A DNA stretch of 64,000 nucleotides from Astrobacterium formosum. Its GTDB lineage: Bacteria; Pseudomonadota; Alphaproteobacteria; Rhizobiales; Xanthobacteraceae. Below are positions 34,129-42,337 of this stretch, piece by piece (positions within the stretch are counted from its first letter, which is position 1; each line of letters opens with the position of its first letter). The notes below the pieces were generated by a model, which was not told the DNA's origin, did not search any database, and saw only the letters and a program-made list of their open reading frames with translations. The position numbers and the translations under genes were made by a program. The stretch spans positions 29,172 to 93,171 of the forward strand of contig JAVDCA010000027.1 in NCBI GenBank assembly GCA_030848545.1. Reading direction: 5' to 3'.

Positions 34129-34794
34129 ATGTCAAAGGCTGTAGCCGTCTTCGATGCCTACGGTACGCTGTTCGACATTCACGCCGCCATCGGCCGCCAT
34201 CGCGCCGAGGTCGGCGCCGACGCCGACCGCGTCTCGGAATTGTGGCGCACCAAGCAACTCGAATATACCTGGACGGCGACGCTCGCCGGCCACTATGCGG
34301 ATTTCTGGACGCTGACCGAGCGCGCGCTCGCATACGCATTGGCGCGCTATCCTTCCGTCGAACCGGGGCTGGCGCCGATACTCCTCGAAGCCTACCGCAA
34401 TCTCGACGCCTTCCCGGATGCCCGCGCCGCGCTTTCGGCCCTCAAGGGCCGCGGAGTCCGCTCCGCCATCCTGTCCAACGGCACGCCGGCCATGCTCGAA
34501 ACCGCGGTCGGCCATGCCGGCCTCTCCGCCGATCTCGATGCCATCCTGTCGGTCGATGCCATCCGCCGCTACAAGCCCTGCCCGGAGGTGTATGCGCTGG
34601 TGGCCGGACATTTCCGCCGGACGCCGGCCGAGGTGGTGTTCGTGTCGTCCAACCGCTGGGACGTGATGGGTGCGGCGACATTCGGTTTCCGCGCCGTGTG
34701 GGTCAACCGGGCCGGCCTGCCCGACGAATACCCCGAGGCAGCGCCGGAGCGCGTGGTGGCCGACCTGCATTCGCTCGTCGAGATGTTCCCATGA
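34129..34794 (+). CDS. Haloacid dehalogenase, type II
   Basis: HAD-superfamily hydrolase, 221 aa, like (S)-2-haloacid dehalogenases, which hydrolyse 2-haloalkanoates through an aspartyl ester. Motif I is VFDAYGTLFD (nucleophile Asp9), motif II AILSNGTPAML, the conserved Lys in RRYKPCPEVY, and motif III VVFVSSNRWDVMGA. The SSNRWD and DAYGTLFD forms favour the dehalogenase branch over phosphatases, but the natural substrate is not provable. Start ATG at 34129; an upstream in-frame TTG is less likely. Confidence 0.85.
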   Translation: MSKAVAVFDAYGTLFDIHAAIGRHRAEVGADADRVSELWRTKQLEYTWTATLAGHYADFWTLTERALAYALARYPSVEPGLAPILLEAYRNLDAFPDARAALSALKGRGVRSAILSNGTPAMLETAVGHAGLSADLDAILSVDAIRRYKPCPEVYALVAGHFRRTPAEVVFVSSNRWDVMGAATFGFRAVWVNRAGLPDEYPEAAPERVVADLHSLVEMFP

Positions 34795-34818
34795 GCTTCG
34801 CGGACGGCGCGGCCGCCG

Positions 34819-35805
34819 TCACACGATGCCGTAGTGCAGGAGCAGGAAGTAGGCCGGGATGGTCGCCATCGCCATCACGGTCGTCAGCGCCGTGGTGACG
34901 GCGGCGTATTTGGCGTCGGCGTTGAATGCGCGGGCGGCGATCGAGACCTGCATCATCACCGGCATGGCCGACTCGATGATGAACACCTTGCGCATCAGGT
35001 CAGGCACGGGCACCAGCGAGGTCAGGACGATGACCACCGCCGGGGCGACCAGGAAACGGGCTGCGACCAGCACCCAGATATCGGTGCCGATGCGCAGCGA
35101 GCGCAGATTGCTGAAATAGACCGCGATGCCGAGAAACAGCATGGCAAGCGGCGTCGTCAGTCCACCCAGATAGGTGAAGGTGCTCTCCAGGAAAACCGGC
35201 AGCCGGATGCCCGCCAGGATGAGGATCACGGCGACCACCGAGCCGATCAGCGGCGGTGACAGCACGTTCCTGAGATTGGCGAGGCTGAACACCGACGGCA
35301 TCAGCCGCGCGACCGTCGAGCCGCCGTCCATCCGCGCGAACGCCCAACCGTCCGTGCTCAGGCCCCAGGCGCCAATCGTCCAGAACAGGAACGACTGCAC
35401 CAGATACCAGATCACCGCATAGGGCAGCGCCTTCTCGCCGAACAGCGCCACGTTGACCGGAAAGCCGATGAAGCCCGAATTGGCGACGAAGAACATGGCG
35501 CGGAAGACGCCGACACGGTGGGCCGGGACATGCACCAGGAACGAGGTCGCGAGCCCGATGCCGTAGACGACCAGCATGCTGGCGAGCGGAATCGCGATGG
35601 CGAGGCCCGCCTGCAGCAGGTCCGCCTTGCTGTAGGTACGCAGCATGCTGACGATCATGTAGAGCGGGATCGCGATGCACATGGCGAGGCGGGAGAACAA
35701 GACGCCGGTCTGCTCGTCGAACCAGCCCCGGTGGGTGAGGAAATAGCCGAGGCCGATCATCAGCATGCAACTGATGACGCCGCTCAGCGATTCGAAGATG
35801 TCCAT
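34819..35805 (-). CDS. AEC family transporter
   Basis: A 328-aa inner-membrane protein of the auxin efflux carrier/malonate-transporter superfamily, with about ten helices. The N-terminal MDIFESLSGVISCMLMIGLGYFLTHRGWF, FVANSGFIGFPVNVALFG, and NVLSPPLIGSVVAVILILAG are typical landmarks. The substrate is probably an organic acid or small amphipathic anion. Start ATG at 35805 by family N-terminus. Transcribed toward the convergent dehalogenase gene. Confidence 0.87.
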   Translation of the reverse strand: MDIFESLSGVISCMLMIGLGYFLTHRGWFDEQTGVLFSRLAMCIAIPLYMIVSMLRTYSKADLLQAGLAIAIPLASMLVVYGIGLATSFLVHVPAHRVGVFRAMFFVANSGFIGFPVNVALFGEKALPYAVIWYLVQSFLFWTIGAWGLSTDGWAFARMDGGSTVARLMPSVFSLANLRNVLSPPLIGSVVAVILILAGIRLPVFLESTFTYLGGLTTPLAMLFLGIAVYFSNLRSLRIGTDIWVLVAARFLVAPAVVIVLTSLVPVPDLMRKVFIIESAMPVMMQVSIAARAFNADAKYAAVTTALTTVMAMATIPAYFLLLHYGIV

Positions 35806-35953
35806 GGCGATCGGTACAACGCTGGCGATGCCCCGATTCCCTGTGATCGGAGCGCGCCGCAGCAGTGCCGGCCATCGCCGCGCCCGCCTTGGGATTCCGC
35901 AACAACATCGCCGCAGCAGGGCTGCCATGCCGGGGGTGCAGTGCGAATGTTTT
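35806..35953. other. Upstream region of the AEC transporter gene
   Basis: Non-coding leader of the AEC gene, followed by a palindromic element. No motif called. Confidence 0.35.
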
Positions 35954-36144
35954 CGTGCCCCGGACGCGGTGCAGCGGACCGCACACTTGGCGGTCTGCCG
36001 CTCCGCAGCGCCGGGGCCTTGCTCCGCGGCTGCCCCGACCGGCGCCGGCGCAAGGCCCCGGACTGAACAGTCAGCGGCGCATCACTCCGCCATTGCGCGC
36101 GTAAACGCGCTCATGGCTCCATGCTGCACCGCGACCGGGGCACG
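35954..36144. repeat. Large palindromic element, family A with nested hairpin
   Basis: Outer arms of 22 bases (35954-35975 and 36123-36144, one mismatch) begin CGTGCCCCGG and end CCGGGGCACG. Inside, CCGGGGCCTTGC (36011-36022) pairs exactly with 36050-36061. The outer arms resemble the element at 11763-11813. It fills most of the gap between the AEC and M20 genes. Confidence 0.75.
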
Positions 36145-36182
36145 TTACCGTGCCGAACGGATGAATATCGCCGCGAGAAGCC

Positions 36183-37580
36183 TCACCCCGCCAGCGCCGC
36201 CAGAACCCGCGCCCAGCTGCGCATGCCCTTGTGGAAGCTGGTGAGATCGTACTTCTCGTTGGGGGAATGGACGCGGTCGTCGTCGAGGCCGAAGCCGATC
36301 AGGAGCGTGTCGAGGCCGAGCACGCGCTTGAAGTCGCCGCAGATCGGGATCGAGCCGCCCGAACCGATCAGCAGCGCCTCGCGGCCCCACTCCTCGCTGA
36401 GCGCACGCTTGGCAGCGGCGAGCGGCTTCATGCCCCAGTCGAGCATCAGCGCCGGGCCGGCCGAGTGGTCGATGAAGCGCGCCGAGCAGTCGGCGGGAAG
36501 GCGCGCATTCACGAAGGCGCGGAAGCCGTCGCGGATTTTCAGCGGGTCCTGGCCGGCGACGAGGCGGAACGAGACCTTGGCGGAAGCCTGCGAGGGGATG
36601 ACGGTCTTCGACCCCTCGCCGGTGTAGCCGCCCCAGATGCCGTTGACCTCGGCGGTCGGCCGCGAAGAGACCTGTTCGAGGATCGAACGGCCCTTCTCTC
36701 CCGCCGGCACCGACAGGCCGACCGGGCCCAAGAAATTCTCCGCCGTGATGTCGAGCGCGGCCCATTGCCGGGCCACCTCGGGCGGCAGGTCGTGGATGCC
36801 GTCGTAGAAGCCCGGAATGGTGACGCGGCCGTCATCGTCGTGGAGGGCGCCGAGAATCTTCGACAGCACCCGGATGGGATTTTGCGCCGCGCCGCCGAAC
36901 AGGCCGGAGTGCAGGTCGCGGTCGGCGGCGGTGACCGTCACCTCCTCGTAGACAAGGCCGCGCAGCGACGTGGTGATCGCCGGCGTCTTGGGGTCCCACA
37001 TGCCGGTGTCGCATACGAGCGCCAGATCGGCATCGAGTTCGCTTTTCGAGGACTCGACGAAGGCCGGCAGGTTCTTGGAGCCGCATTCCTCCTCGCCCTC
37101 GAGCAGCATGGTGATCGGGAGCGGCAGCGAACCGGTGACCGCCTTGAAGGCGCGGCAGGCCTCCACGAAGGTCATCACCTGACCCTTGTCGTCGCAGGCG
37201 CCGCGGGCGACGATCGCCTTGCGGCCGTCGGCCAGCGTCTCGATGCGCGGCTCGAACGGCGGCACGCGCCACAGGTCGACGGGATCGACCGGCTGCACGT
37301 CGTAATGGCCGTAGAACAGTACGCGCGGACCGCCATTACCGGCCGGGCTTTTGGCCACCACGGCGGGATGGCCACCGGTCGCCTTGACCCCGGCGACGAA
37401 GCCGATGCCGGCGAGATCGCGGGAGAGATGTTCCGCACAGGCGCGGCAATCGCCCGCGAAGGCGGGGTCGGTGGAAATCGACTTGATGCGCAGGAGCGCG
37501 AACAGCCGCTCCAGGGATTGATCGAGATCGGCGTCGATCCTTGCGAGAACGGCGTCGAGTTGTTGTGGCGATACTGTCAC
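36183..37580 (-). CDS. M20 family dipeptidase
   Basis: Zinc peptidase, 465 aa, of the ArgE/DapE/ACY1/CPG2 group. Metal-binding and catalytic elements in order: LFYGHYDVQPVDP (His and catalytic Asp), ARGACDDKGQ (bridging Asp), LEGEEECGSKNL (Glu-Glu), CDTGMWDP (Asp), LHSGLFGG (dimerisation-domain His) and HSPNEKYDLTSFHKG (C-terminal His). It probably hydrolyses dipeptides or similar small amides. Its start overlaps the stop of the HerA-like gene by four bases, so the two genes are one operon. No signal peptide. Confidence 0.92.
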   Translation of the reverse strand: MTVSPQQLDAVLARIDADLDQSLERLFALLRIKSISTDPAFAGDCRACAEHLSRDLAGIGFVAGVKATGGHPAVVAKSPAGNGGPRVLFYGHYDVQPVDPVDLWRVPPFEPRIETLADGRKAIVARGACDDKGQVMTFVEACRAFKAVTGSLPLPITMLLEGEEECGSKNLPAFVESSKSELDADLALVCDTGMWDPKTPAITTSLRGLVYEEVTVTAADRDLHSGLFGGAAQNPIRVLSKILGALHDDDGRVTIPGFYDGIHDLPPEVARQWAALDITAENFLGPVGLSVPAGEKGRSILEQVSSRPTAEVNGIWGGYTGEGSKTVIPSQASAKVSFRLVAGQDPLKIRDGFRAFVNARLPADCSARFIDHSAGPALMLDWGMKPLAAAKRALSEEWGREALLIGSGGSIPICGDFKRVLGLDTLLIGFGLDDDRVHSPNEKYDLTSFHKGMRSWARVLAALAG

Positions 37581-39169
37581 CGGCGACCTCCGAGTATGCT
37601 GCCCAGGACGCCGCGCACCACCGCCCGGCCGATCTGGTTTCCGACCTGGCTCGCGACCGAGCGAGCCACCTGCTTGACGACGACTTCGGTGGTCGACATG
37701 CGGCCGCGCGAACGGCCGCCGCCCGATCCACCTCCGAGAACTCCACCCAGGACACCGCCGAGAATGCCCCCCAGCCCGCCGCCGCCATCGGGTTCCGGCG
37801 CTTCGGCGGGCTCCTGCCGCGACCCACGCCGCGGCGGGGTGTCATCGTCCTGCCGCGCCGCGCTGGCGACACGCTCCTTCAGGACTTCATAGGCGGACTG
37901 CGGATCGATCGCCTGATCATAGCGGCCCTTGAACGGGCTTCTGGCGATCACCGACTTGCGTTCCTCCGGCGTGACCGGACCGACCCTCGCGCTCGGCGGC
38001 GCGATCAGGGCCCGGTCGACCATTGCCGGCGTGCCATTGCCCTCCAGGAACGACACCAGCGCCTCGCCCTTGCCGAGCTCGGTGATGACCTTGGCGGTGT
38101 CGAGATCGGGATTGGCCCGGAACGTCTCGGCGGCGGCCTTGACCGCCCGCTGGTCGCGCGGCGTGAAGGCGCGTAGCGCGTGCTGCACGCGATTGCCCAG
38201 CTGGGCCAGGACCTTCTCGGGCACGTCGAGGGGATTCTGGGTGACGAAATAGATGCCGACGCCCTTCGACCGGATCAGCCGCACCACCTGCTCGATCTTG
38301 TCGAGGAGCGGCTTTGGCGCGTCGTTGAACAGGAGATGCGCCTCGTCGAAGAAGAACACCAGTTTCGGCTTGTCGAGATCGCCGACCTCCGGCAGTTGCT
38401 CGAACATTTCCGACAACAACCACAGCAGGAACGTCGCGTAGAGCCGCGGGTTCTCCATCAACCTGTCGGCGGCCAGGATGTTGATGACGCCGCGGCCGTC
38501 GCGATCGGTCTTGATGAAGTCATGGATGTCCAATGCCGGTTCGCCGAAGAACTTGGCGCCGCCCTGGTTTTCCAGAACCAGGAGCTGGCGTTGCACCGCG
38601 CCGACGCTCGCCGAGGCGACGTTGCCGTAGCGTGAACCGATTTCCTTGCCGTTCTTGGAGACGAACGCAAGCAGTTCGCGCAGGTCGTTGAGATCGACGA
38701 GGCCGTTGGCATCCAGGCCGGTCAGGTCGGGGTCGTCGTCGGCGAAGCGGAACGCGATGTTGATGACGCCTTCCTGCACGTCATTGAGATCGAGCATGCG
38801 GGCGAGGAGCAGCGGACCCATCTCGAACACGCTCGAGCGAATCGGATGGCCCTGCTCGCCGAACAGATCCCAGAACACGGTGGTGAATTCGTCCGGCTCG
38901 TAGGTGATGCCGATCTCTTTGGCCCGCTTGGTGAATGCGTCCTTGGCGTCGCCCGGCGCGGCGATGCCGGAAAGGTCGCCCTTGATGTCGGCGGCGAACA
39001 CCGGCACGCCGGCGCGCGCGAAACCTTCCGCCAAAGTCTGCAACGTCACCGTCTTGCCCGTTCCGGTCGCACCGGTGACGAGACCGTGGCGGTTACCATA
39101 GGCGAGCGTGAGATACCGAGGTGCGCGCCCTTTGCCGACGAAGATCCTGCCCTGCTCGTTGTTTGCCAT
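37577..39169 (-). CDS. HerA-like ATPase, DUF853 family
   Basis: A 530-aa ATPase of the HerA/FtsK type. It opens with GRIFVGKGRAPRYLTLAYGNRHGLVTGATGTGKTVTLQ (Walker A GATGTGKT, about 33-40). KLVFFFDEAHLLFNDAPKPLLD is Walker B, and GVGIYFVTQNPLDVP acts as sensor-like strand. A Gly-rich linker (about 465-490) and a C-terminal RSVASQVGNQIGRAVVRGVLGSILGG complete the DUF853 layout. The cellular role is not established; a DNA translocase or helicase-like role is inferred from the fold. Operon with the M20 dipeptidase downstream. Confidence 0.88.
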   Translation of the reverse strand: MANNEQGRIFVGKGRAPRYLTLAYGNRHGLVTGATGTGKTVTLQTLAEGFARAGVPVFAADIKGDLSGIAAPGDAKDAFTKRAKEIGITYEPDEFTTVFWDLFGEQGHPIRSSVFEMGPLLLARMLDLNDVQEGVINIAFRFADDDPDLTGLDANGLVDLNDLRELLAFVSKNGKEIGSRYGNVASASVGAVQRQLLVLENQGGAKFFGEPALDIHDFIKTDRDGRGVINILAADRLMENPRLYATFLLWLLSEMFEQLPEVGDLDKPKLVFFFDEAHLLFNDAPKPLLDKIEQVVRLIRSKGVGIYFVTQNPLDVPEKVLAQLGNRVQHALRAFTPRDQRAVKAAAETFRANPDLDTAKVITELGKGEALVSFLEGNGTPAMVDRALIAPPSARVGPVTPEERKSVIARSPFKGRYDQAIDPQSAYEVLKERVASAARQDDDTPPRRGSRQEPAEAPEPDGGGGLGGILGGVLGGVLGGGSGGGRSRGRMSTTEVVVKQVARSVASQVGNQIGRAVVRGVLGSILGGRR

Positions 39170-39439
39170 CGCTCGTCCATCCCTGGTGGCGCCCGGCGGC
39201 GGCGCGCCGGTGCAGGTACGCTTATAGTGCGCCCGGCTGCCGCGAGCGAGAGAGCAATTTCGCGTTCAGAACATCGTGTCGACGCATGCGAAGATGCGAA
39301 CTACGTTTCATCACCTGTTGCGGACAAGTCACGTTCGCGCACGAACGCCGACGATGTCGAGCCAACTCTTGTCTCGGAGAGGGCTGATGTTCAATATGTT
39401 TGGCCAAGCTGCCGACAGTGCAGAGAGGGGATCGGGCAC

Positions 39440-39796
39440 ATGGATGAACTCGTCGGCCGCATCGTCGCCAATGTCGGCGTCACTCGCCCTGTCGCCGAGG
39501 CGGCTGTCGGCATAATCCTCGACTTCCTGTCGCGCGAGGTCCCGTCCGAGACAATCGAGCCCCTGCTCGCACGCCTTCCGGGAGCCGATGCGGCAATCGC
39601 CCGCGCCCACGAAAAAGGCGGCCTGCCGGTCGGCGGCATCATGGGTGTCGGCACGCGACTGATGGGTGCCGGGCTCGGCATGGACCAGATCCAGGGCGTC
39701 GTCCGCGAGATCATCGCTTTTGCGCGCGAGAATGTCGGACAGGAGACGGTGGACGGTTTCGCCACCGCCATTCCCGGACTTCGTCAGTACCTTTAG
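39440..39796 (+). CDS. DUF2267/DUF2780-like small helical protein
   Basis: A 118-aa helical protein (MDELVGRIVANVGVTRPVAEAAVGIILDFL, then a Gly-rich GGLPVGGIMGVGTRLMGAGLG, then ETVDGFATAIPGLRQYL). The order of a helical domain, glycine-rich middle and a terminal IPGL resembles proteins annotated as DUF2267 or DUF2780. Function unknown. Followed after eight bases by the DUF4332 gene, so probably co-transcribed. Confidence 0.6.
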   Translation: MDELVGRIVANVGVTRPVAEAAVGIILDFLSREVPSETIEPLLARLPGADAAIARAHEKGGLPVGGIMGVGTRLMGAGLGMDQIQGVVREIIAFARENVGQETVDGFATAIPGLRQYL

Positions 39797-39804
39797 GTCT
39801 TCAC

Positions 39805-40212
39805 ATGCCGTATGCCATCGCCGATCTGCATTCGCTCGACGAGTCCGCCGTCGCCAAGCTCAAATCCATCGGCATCCGCACCAGCGACAAGTTTCTTGAA
39901 TGCGCCAGGACGCCACGGGGGCGGCGCGCGCTCGCCGAGCAGATCGGATATGACGAGCGCTCCATCCTGCGCTGGGCCAACCTGGTCGATCGCATGCGCA
40001 TCAAGGGGATCGGCGAGGACTATGCCGGCCTTCTCGAAGCCGCCGGGGTCGACACCGTGCGGGAGCTCAAATATCGCAACCCGCAACGCCTCGCCCAGGC
40101 CATGGCCGACGTGAACAAGAACCGCAAGCTCGTGCGGCTGTTGCCCTCCGAGAAGCTGGTGGAGCGCTGGGTTGCGAGTGCGCGCACGCTGCCCCTCAAG
40201 ATCAGCTACTGA
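39805..40212 (+). CDS. DUF4332 helix-hairpin-helix protein
   Basis: A 135-aa protein with two helix-hairpin-helix-type units: LDESAVAKLKSIGIRTSDKFLECARTPRGRRALAEQIGYDE and IKGIGEDYAGLLEAAGVDTVRELKYRNPQRLAQAM. This matches DUF4332, a family of unknown function with a fold able to bind DNA or protein. It lies eight bases after the DUF2267/DUF2780-like gene, in a likely operon. Confidence 0.82.
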   Translation: MPYAIADLHSLDESAVAKLKSIGIRTSDKFLECARTPRGRRALAEQIGYDERSILRWANLVDRMRIKGIGEDYAGLLEAAGVDTVRELKYRNPQRLAQAMADVNKNRKLVRLLPSEKLVERWVASARTLPLKISY

Positions 40213-40272
40213 CGCGGACGGCGGCGGATTCTGAAAACACTTGGCATTGTGAGCACTCCAACCCTTTCTTCT

Positions 40273-40360
40273 TGGCCCCTGGATTGCTTCGTCGCCTTCG
40301 GCTCCTCGCAATGACGAGAGAGGCCGTCGTTGCGAGCGAAGCGAAGCAATCCAGGGGCCA
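40273..40360. repeat. Palindromic intergenic element, family B
   Basis: TGGCCCCTGGATTGCTTCG (40273-40291) and its exact complement (40342-40360) flank a region containing TCGCAATGACGA. A shorter relative sharing TTGCGAGCGNAGCGAAGCAAT is at 50006-50039. Confidence 0.8.
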
Positions 40361-40453
40361 CACGACAGGACGAGCGATCAACCCGAAATCGCCCGGCGGG
40401 CTCCAGGCAGAACTCCTTGACAGTCTGCTCTCCGACGCGCAAAGCGGCCCGGC

Positions 40454-41317
40454 ATGAGTGCAAAAGATACCTCCGTTCCCGCCCCGGTGGCGTCGGTCGC
40501 AGGCGCCGACGTCCTGACGCGCCTGCTGGGCCTTGGCCGGCCGCTGGTGATGGGCGTCCTCAATGTGACGCCGGATTCGTTTTCCGACGGCGGCCGGTTC
40601 CTCGACCCTGCCGCCGCCATCGAACAGGCCCGCCGCATGGCCGAGGACGGCGCCGACATCATCGACATCGGCGCGGAATCGACGCGTCCCTATGGCGGCG
40701 CCGAGCCGGTCGATGCCGCGGAGGAGCGTCGGCGGCTCGGACCGGTCATCGACGCGGTGATCGGGCTCGGCGTCCCGGTGTCCATCGACACCATGAAGGC
40801 CGAGGTCGCCGCCTGGGCGCTCGACCGCGGCGCCTCGATCGCCAACGACGTCTGGGGTTTGCAGCGCGACGGCGCCATGGCCCATGTGGTCGCCGAGCGG
40901 CACGCACCGGTGGTCGTCATGCACAATCGCGATGCCGCCGACGAGACGATCGACATCCTGGCGGACATCGACGACTTCTTCGCCAAAACCCTCGCCATCG
41001 CCGAGGCGGCGGGGATCGCCCGCGATCGCCTCGTCCTCGATCCCGGCATCGGCTTCGGCAAGACGCCGGCGCAGAGCCTCGTCGCGCTCGCCGGGACCTC
41101 CCGGCTGGCACATTTCGGCCTGCCCATCCTGGTCGGCGCCTCGCGCAAGCGCTTCATCGATTTCGTCTCGCCCTCGCCGCCCGACCGGCGGCTGGGCGGC
41201 TCGATCGCGGCGCATCTCCTCGCGGTCCTGGACGGCGCGCGAATCGTGCGCGTGCACGATGTCGCGGCGACCGTCCAGGCCCTGAAAGTGGCCGCCGCCA
41301 TCCGGAGCCGCAAATGA
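40454..41317 (+). CDS. folP: Dihydropteroate synthase
   Basis: Condenses p-aminobenzoate with 6-hydroxymethyl-dihydropterin diphosphate in folate synthesis; cytoplasmic TIM barrel and sulfonamide target. The 287-aa protein carries VMGVLNVTPDSFSDGG (pterin-diphosphate loop 1), IIDIGAESTRPYG (loop 2), VSIDTMKAEVAAWAL, LDPGIGFGKTPAQSL and VGASRKRFI. First of three fol genes; its stop overlaps the folB start by four bases. Confidence 0.95.
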   Translation: MSAKDTSVPAPVASVAGADVLTRLLGLGRPLVMGVLNVTPDSFSDGGRFLDPAAAIEQARRMAEDGADIIDIGAESTRPYGGAEPVDAAEERRRLGPVIDAVIGLGVPVSIDTMKAEVAAWALDRGASIANDVWGLQRDGAMAHVVAERHAPVVVMHNRDAADETIDILADIDDFFAKTLAIAEAAGIARDRLVLDPGIGFGKTPAQSLVALAGTSRLAHFGLPILVGASRKRFIDFVSPSPPDRRLGGSIAAHLLAVLDGARIVRVHDVAATVQALKVAAAIRSRK

Positions 41318-41682
41318 GCGATGCGATCTTCGTCACCGGCCTCCTGGTCCACGCCCATCACGGCGTCATGGAACACGAGGAGAAGGTCGGCCAGCGCTTC
41401 GTCATCGACATCGAGCTCGAACTCGATCTCGCGACCGCCGCGGCGAGCGACCGCTTGGTCGACACGGTCTCCTATTCGGCTCTCGTCGAGGTCGCGACGC
41501 AGGCCTTCACGAACAGGAACTTTCGCCTGGTCGAGGCGGCCGCGGGCGCCATCGCGGACGCGGTCTTGTCAGCCTTTCCGCGCGCCGCCGCCGTCAAGGT
41601 GACGGTCCACAAGCCGCACGCTCCGGTCGCCGCCATCTTCACCGATGTGGGTGTCTCGATCCTGCGCCGACGACATGGCTGA
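41314..41682 (+). CDS. folB: Dihydroneopterin aldolase
   Basis: Cleaves 7,8-dihydroneopterin to 6-hydroxymethyl-dihydropterin and glycolaldehyde. The 122-aa protein starts DAIFVTGLLVHAHHGVMEHEEKVGQRFVIDIELELD, has the VSYSALVEVATQAF core (conserved Tyr) and the C-terminal VKVTVHKPHAPVAAIF (catalytic Lys). Coupled to folP. Its last codons overlap the first copy of a 16-base tandem repeat that also forms the folK start. Confidence 0.93.
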   Translation: MSDAIFVTGLLVHAHHGVMEHEEKVGQRFVIDIELELDLATAAASDRLVDTVSYSALVEVATQAFTNRNFRLVEAAAGAIADAVLSAFPRAAAVKVTVHKPHAPVAAIFTDVGVSILRRRHG

Positions 41683-41706
41683 CCCACGAAATGGCTGACC
41701 CACCAC
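41675..41706. repeat. Two 16-base tandem copies of the folK start region
   Basis: ATGGCTGACCCAC occurs at 41675 and 41691, and the folK start ATGGCTGA follows at 41707. The copies differ at two bases. Because 16 is not a multiple of three, the two upstream ATGs are out of frame with folK, and both run directly into TGA. Confidence 0.85.
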
Positions 41707-42201
41707 ATGGCTGATGTGCTGATCGCACTGGGGGGCAATCTGGGCGATGTGCGCACGACATTCGACCGTGCCGTGGCGATGCTGTGCGACGGCGGCGAGG
41801 TGCGGCTGATTGCCCGCTCATCGGAATACCGCACCCCGCCGTGGGGGGTGGAAGATCAACCCGCCTTCGTCAATGCCGGCCTGCGCGTCGCCACCGAGCT
41901 CGCCCCGCATGCGCTGTTGGCACGAGCGCGCCGGGTGGAGACCGCCCTGGGCCGTGACCGCGGCCACGAAACCCGCTGGGGCCCGCGGCCCATCGACGTC
42001 GATCTGATCGCCTATGACGATGTCCGCATATCCGACCCCGAGCTGGAGCTGCCCCATCCGCGTCTGTTCGAACGCGCCTTCGTGCTGGTGCCGCTCGCCG
42101 AGATCGCCCCCGATCGTTTCATCGCGGGTGTGAAACTCCGCGACGCTCTGACGCGCCTGGATGCCTCCGGCATTGAAATGTTACCACCGCGTCAACCATG
42201 A
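41707..42201 (+). CDS. folK: 2-amino-4-hydroxy-6-hydroxymethyldihydropteridine diphosphokinase
   Basis: Transfers diphosphate from ATP to 6-hydroxymethyl-dihydropterin. The 164-aa protein has VLIALGGNLGDVRTTFDRAV, SSEYRTPPWGVEDQPAFVNA, the signature GRDRGHETRWGPRPIDVDLI (ATP/Mg site) and LPHPRLFERAFVLVPLAEIAP. Third gene of the folPBK operon, 24 bases after folB across a small tandem duplication of its own start. Confidence 0.94.
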   Translation: MADVLIALGGNLGDVRTTFDRAVAMLCDGGEVRLIARSSEYRTPPWGVEDQPAFVNAGLRVATELAPHALLARARRVETALGRDRGHETRWGPRPIDVDLIAYDDVRISDPELELPHPRLFERAFVLVPLAEIAPDRFIAGVKLRDALTRLDASGIEMLPPRQP

Positions 42202-42264
42202 CCGGCGGCGCATTGCCGCCATGCGCGAGAAACACGGCTCTTGCGCGCGGGGCTTTCCCCGGCT

Positions 42265-42278
42265 TTGATCTGGGTCAT
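42265..42278. promoter_or_regulatory. FNR/FixK-type box (one mismatch) upstream of mutA
   Basis: TTGATCTGGGTCAT differs in one base from TTGATCNNGGTCAA, the classic alphaproteobacterial FNR/FixK site form. It is centred about 66 bases upstream of the mutA start. Confidence 0.35.
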
Positions 42279-42337
42279 TGTGAATAGAGCCCTAGTGCCC
42301 GATTGGGCACACGCGGATTTCATTGGCAAAAAACGTG

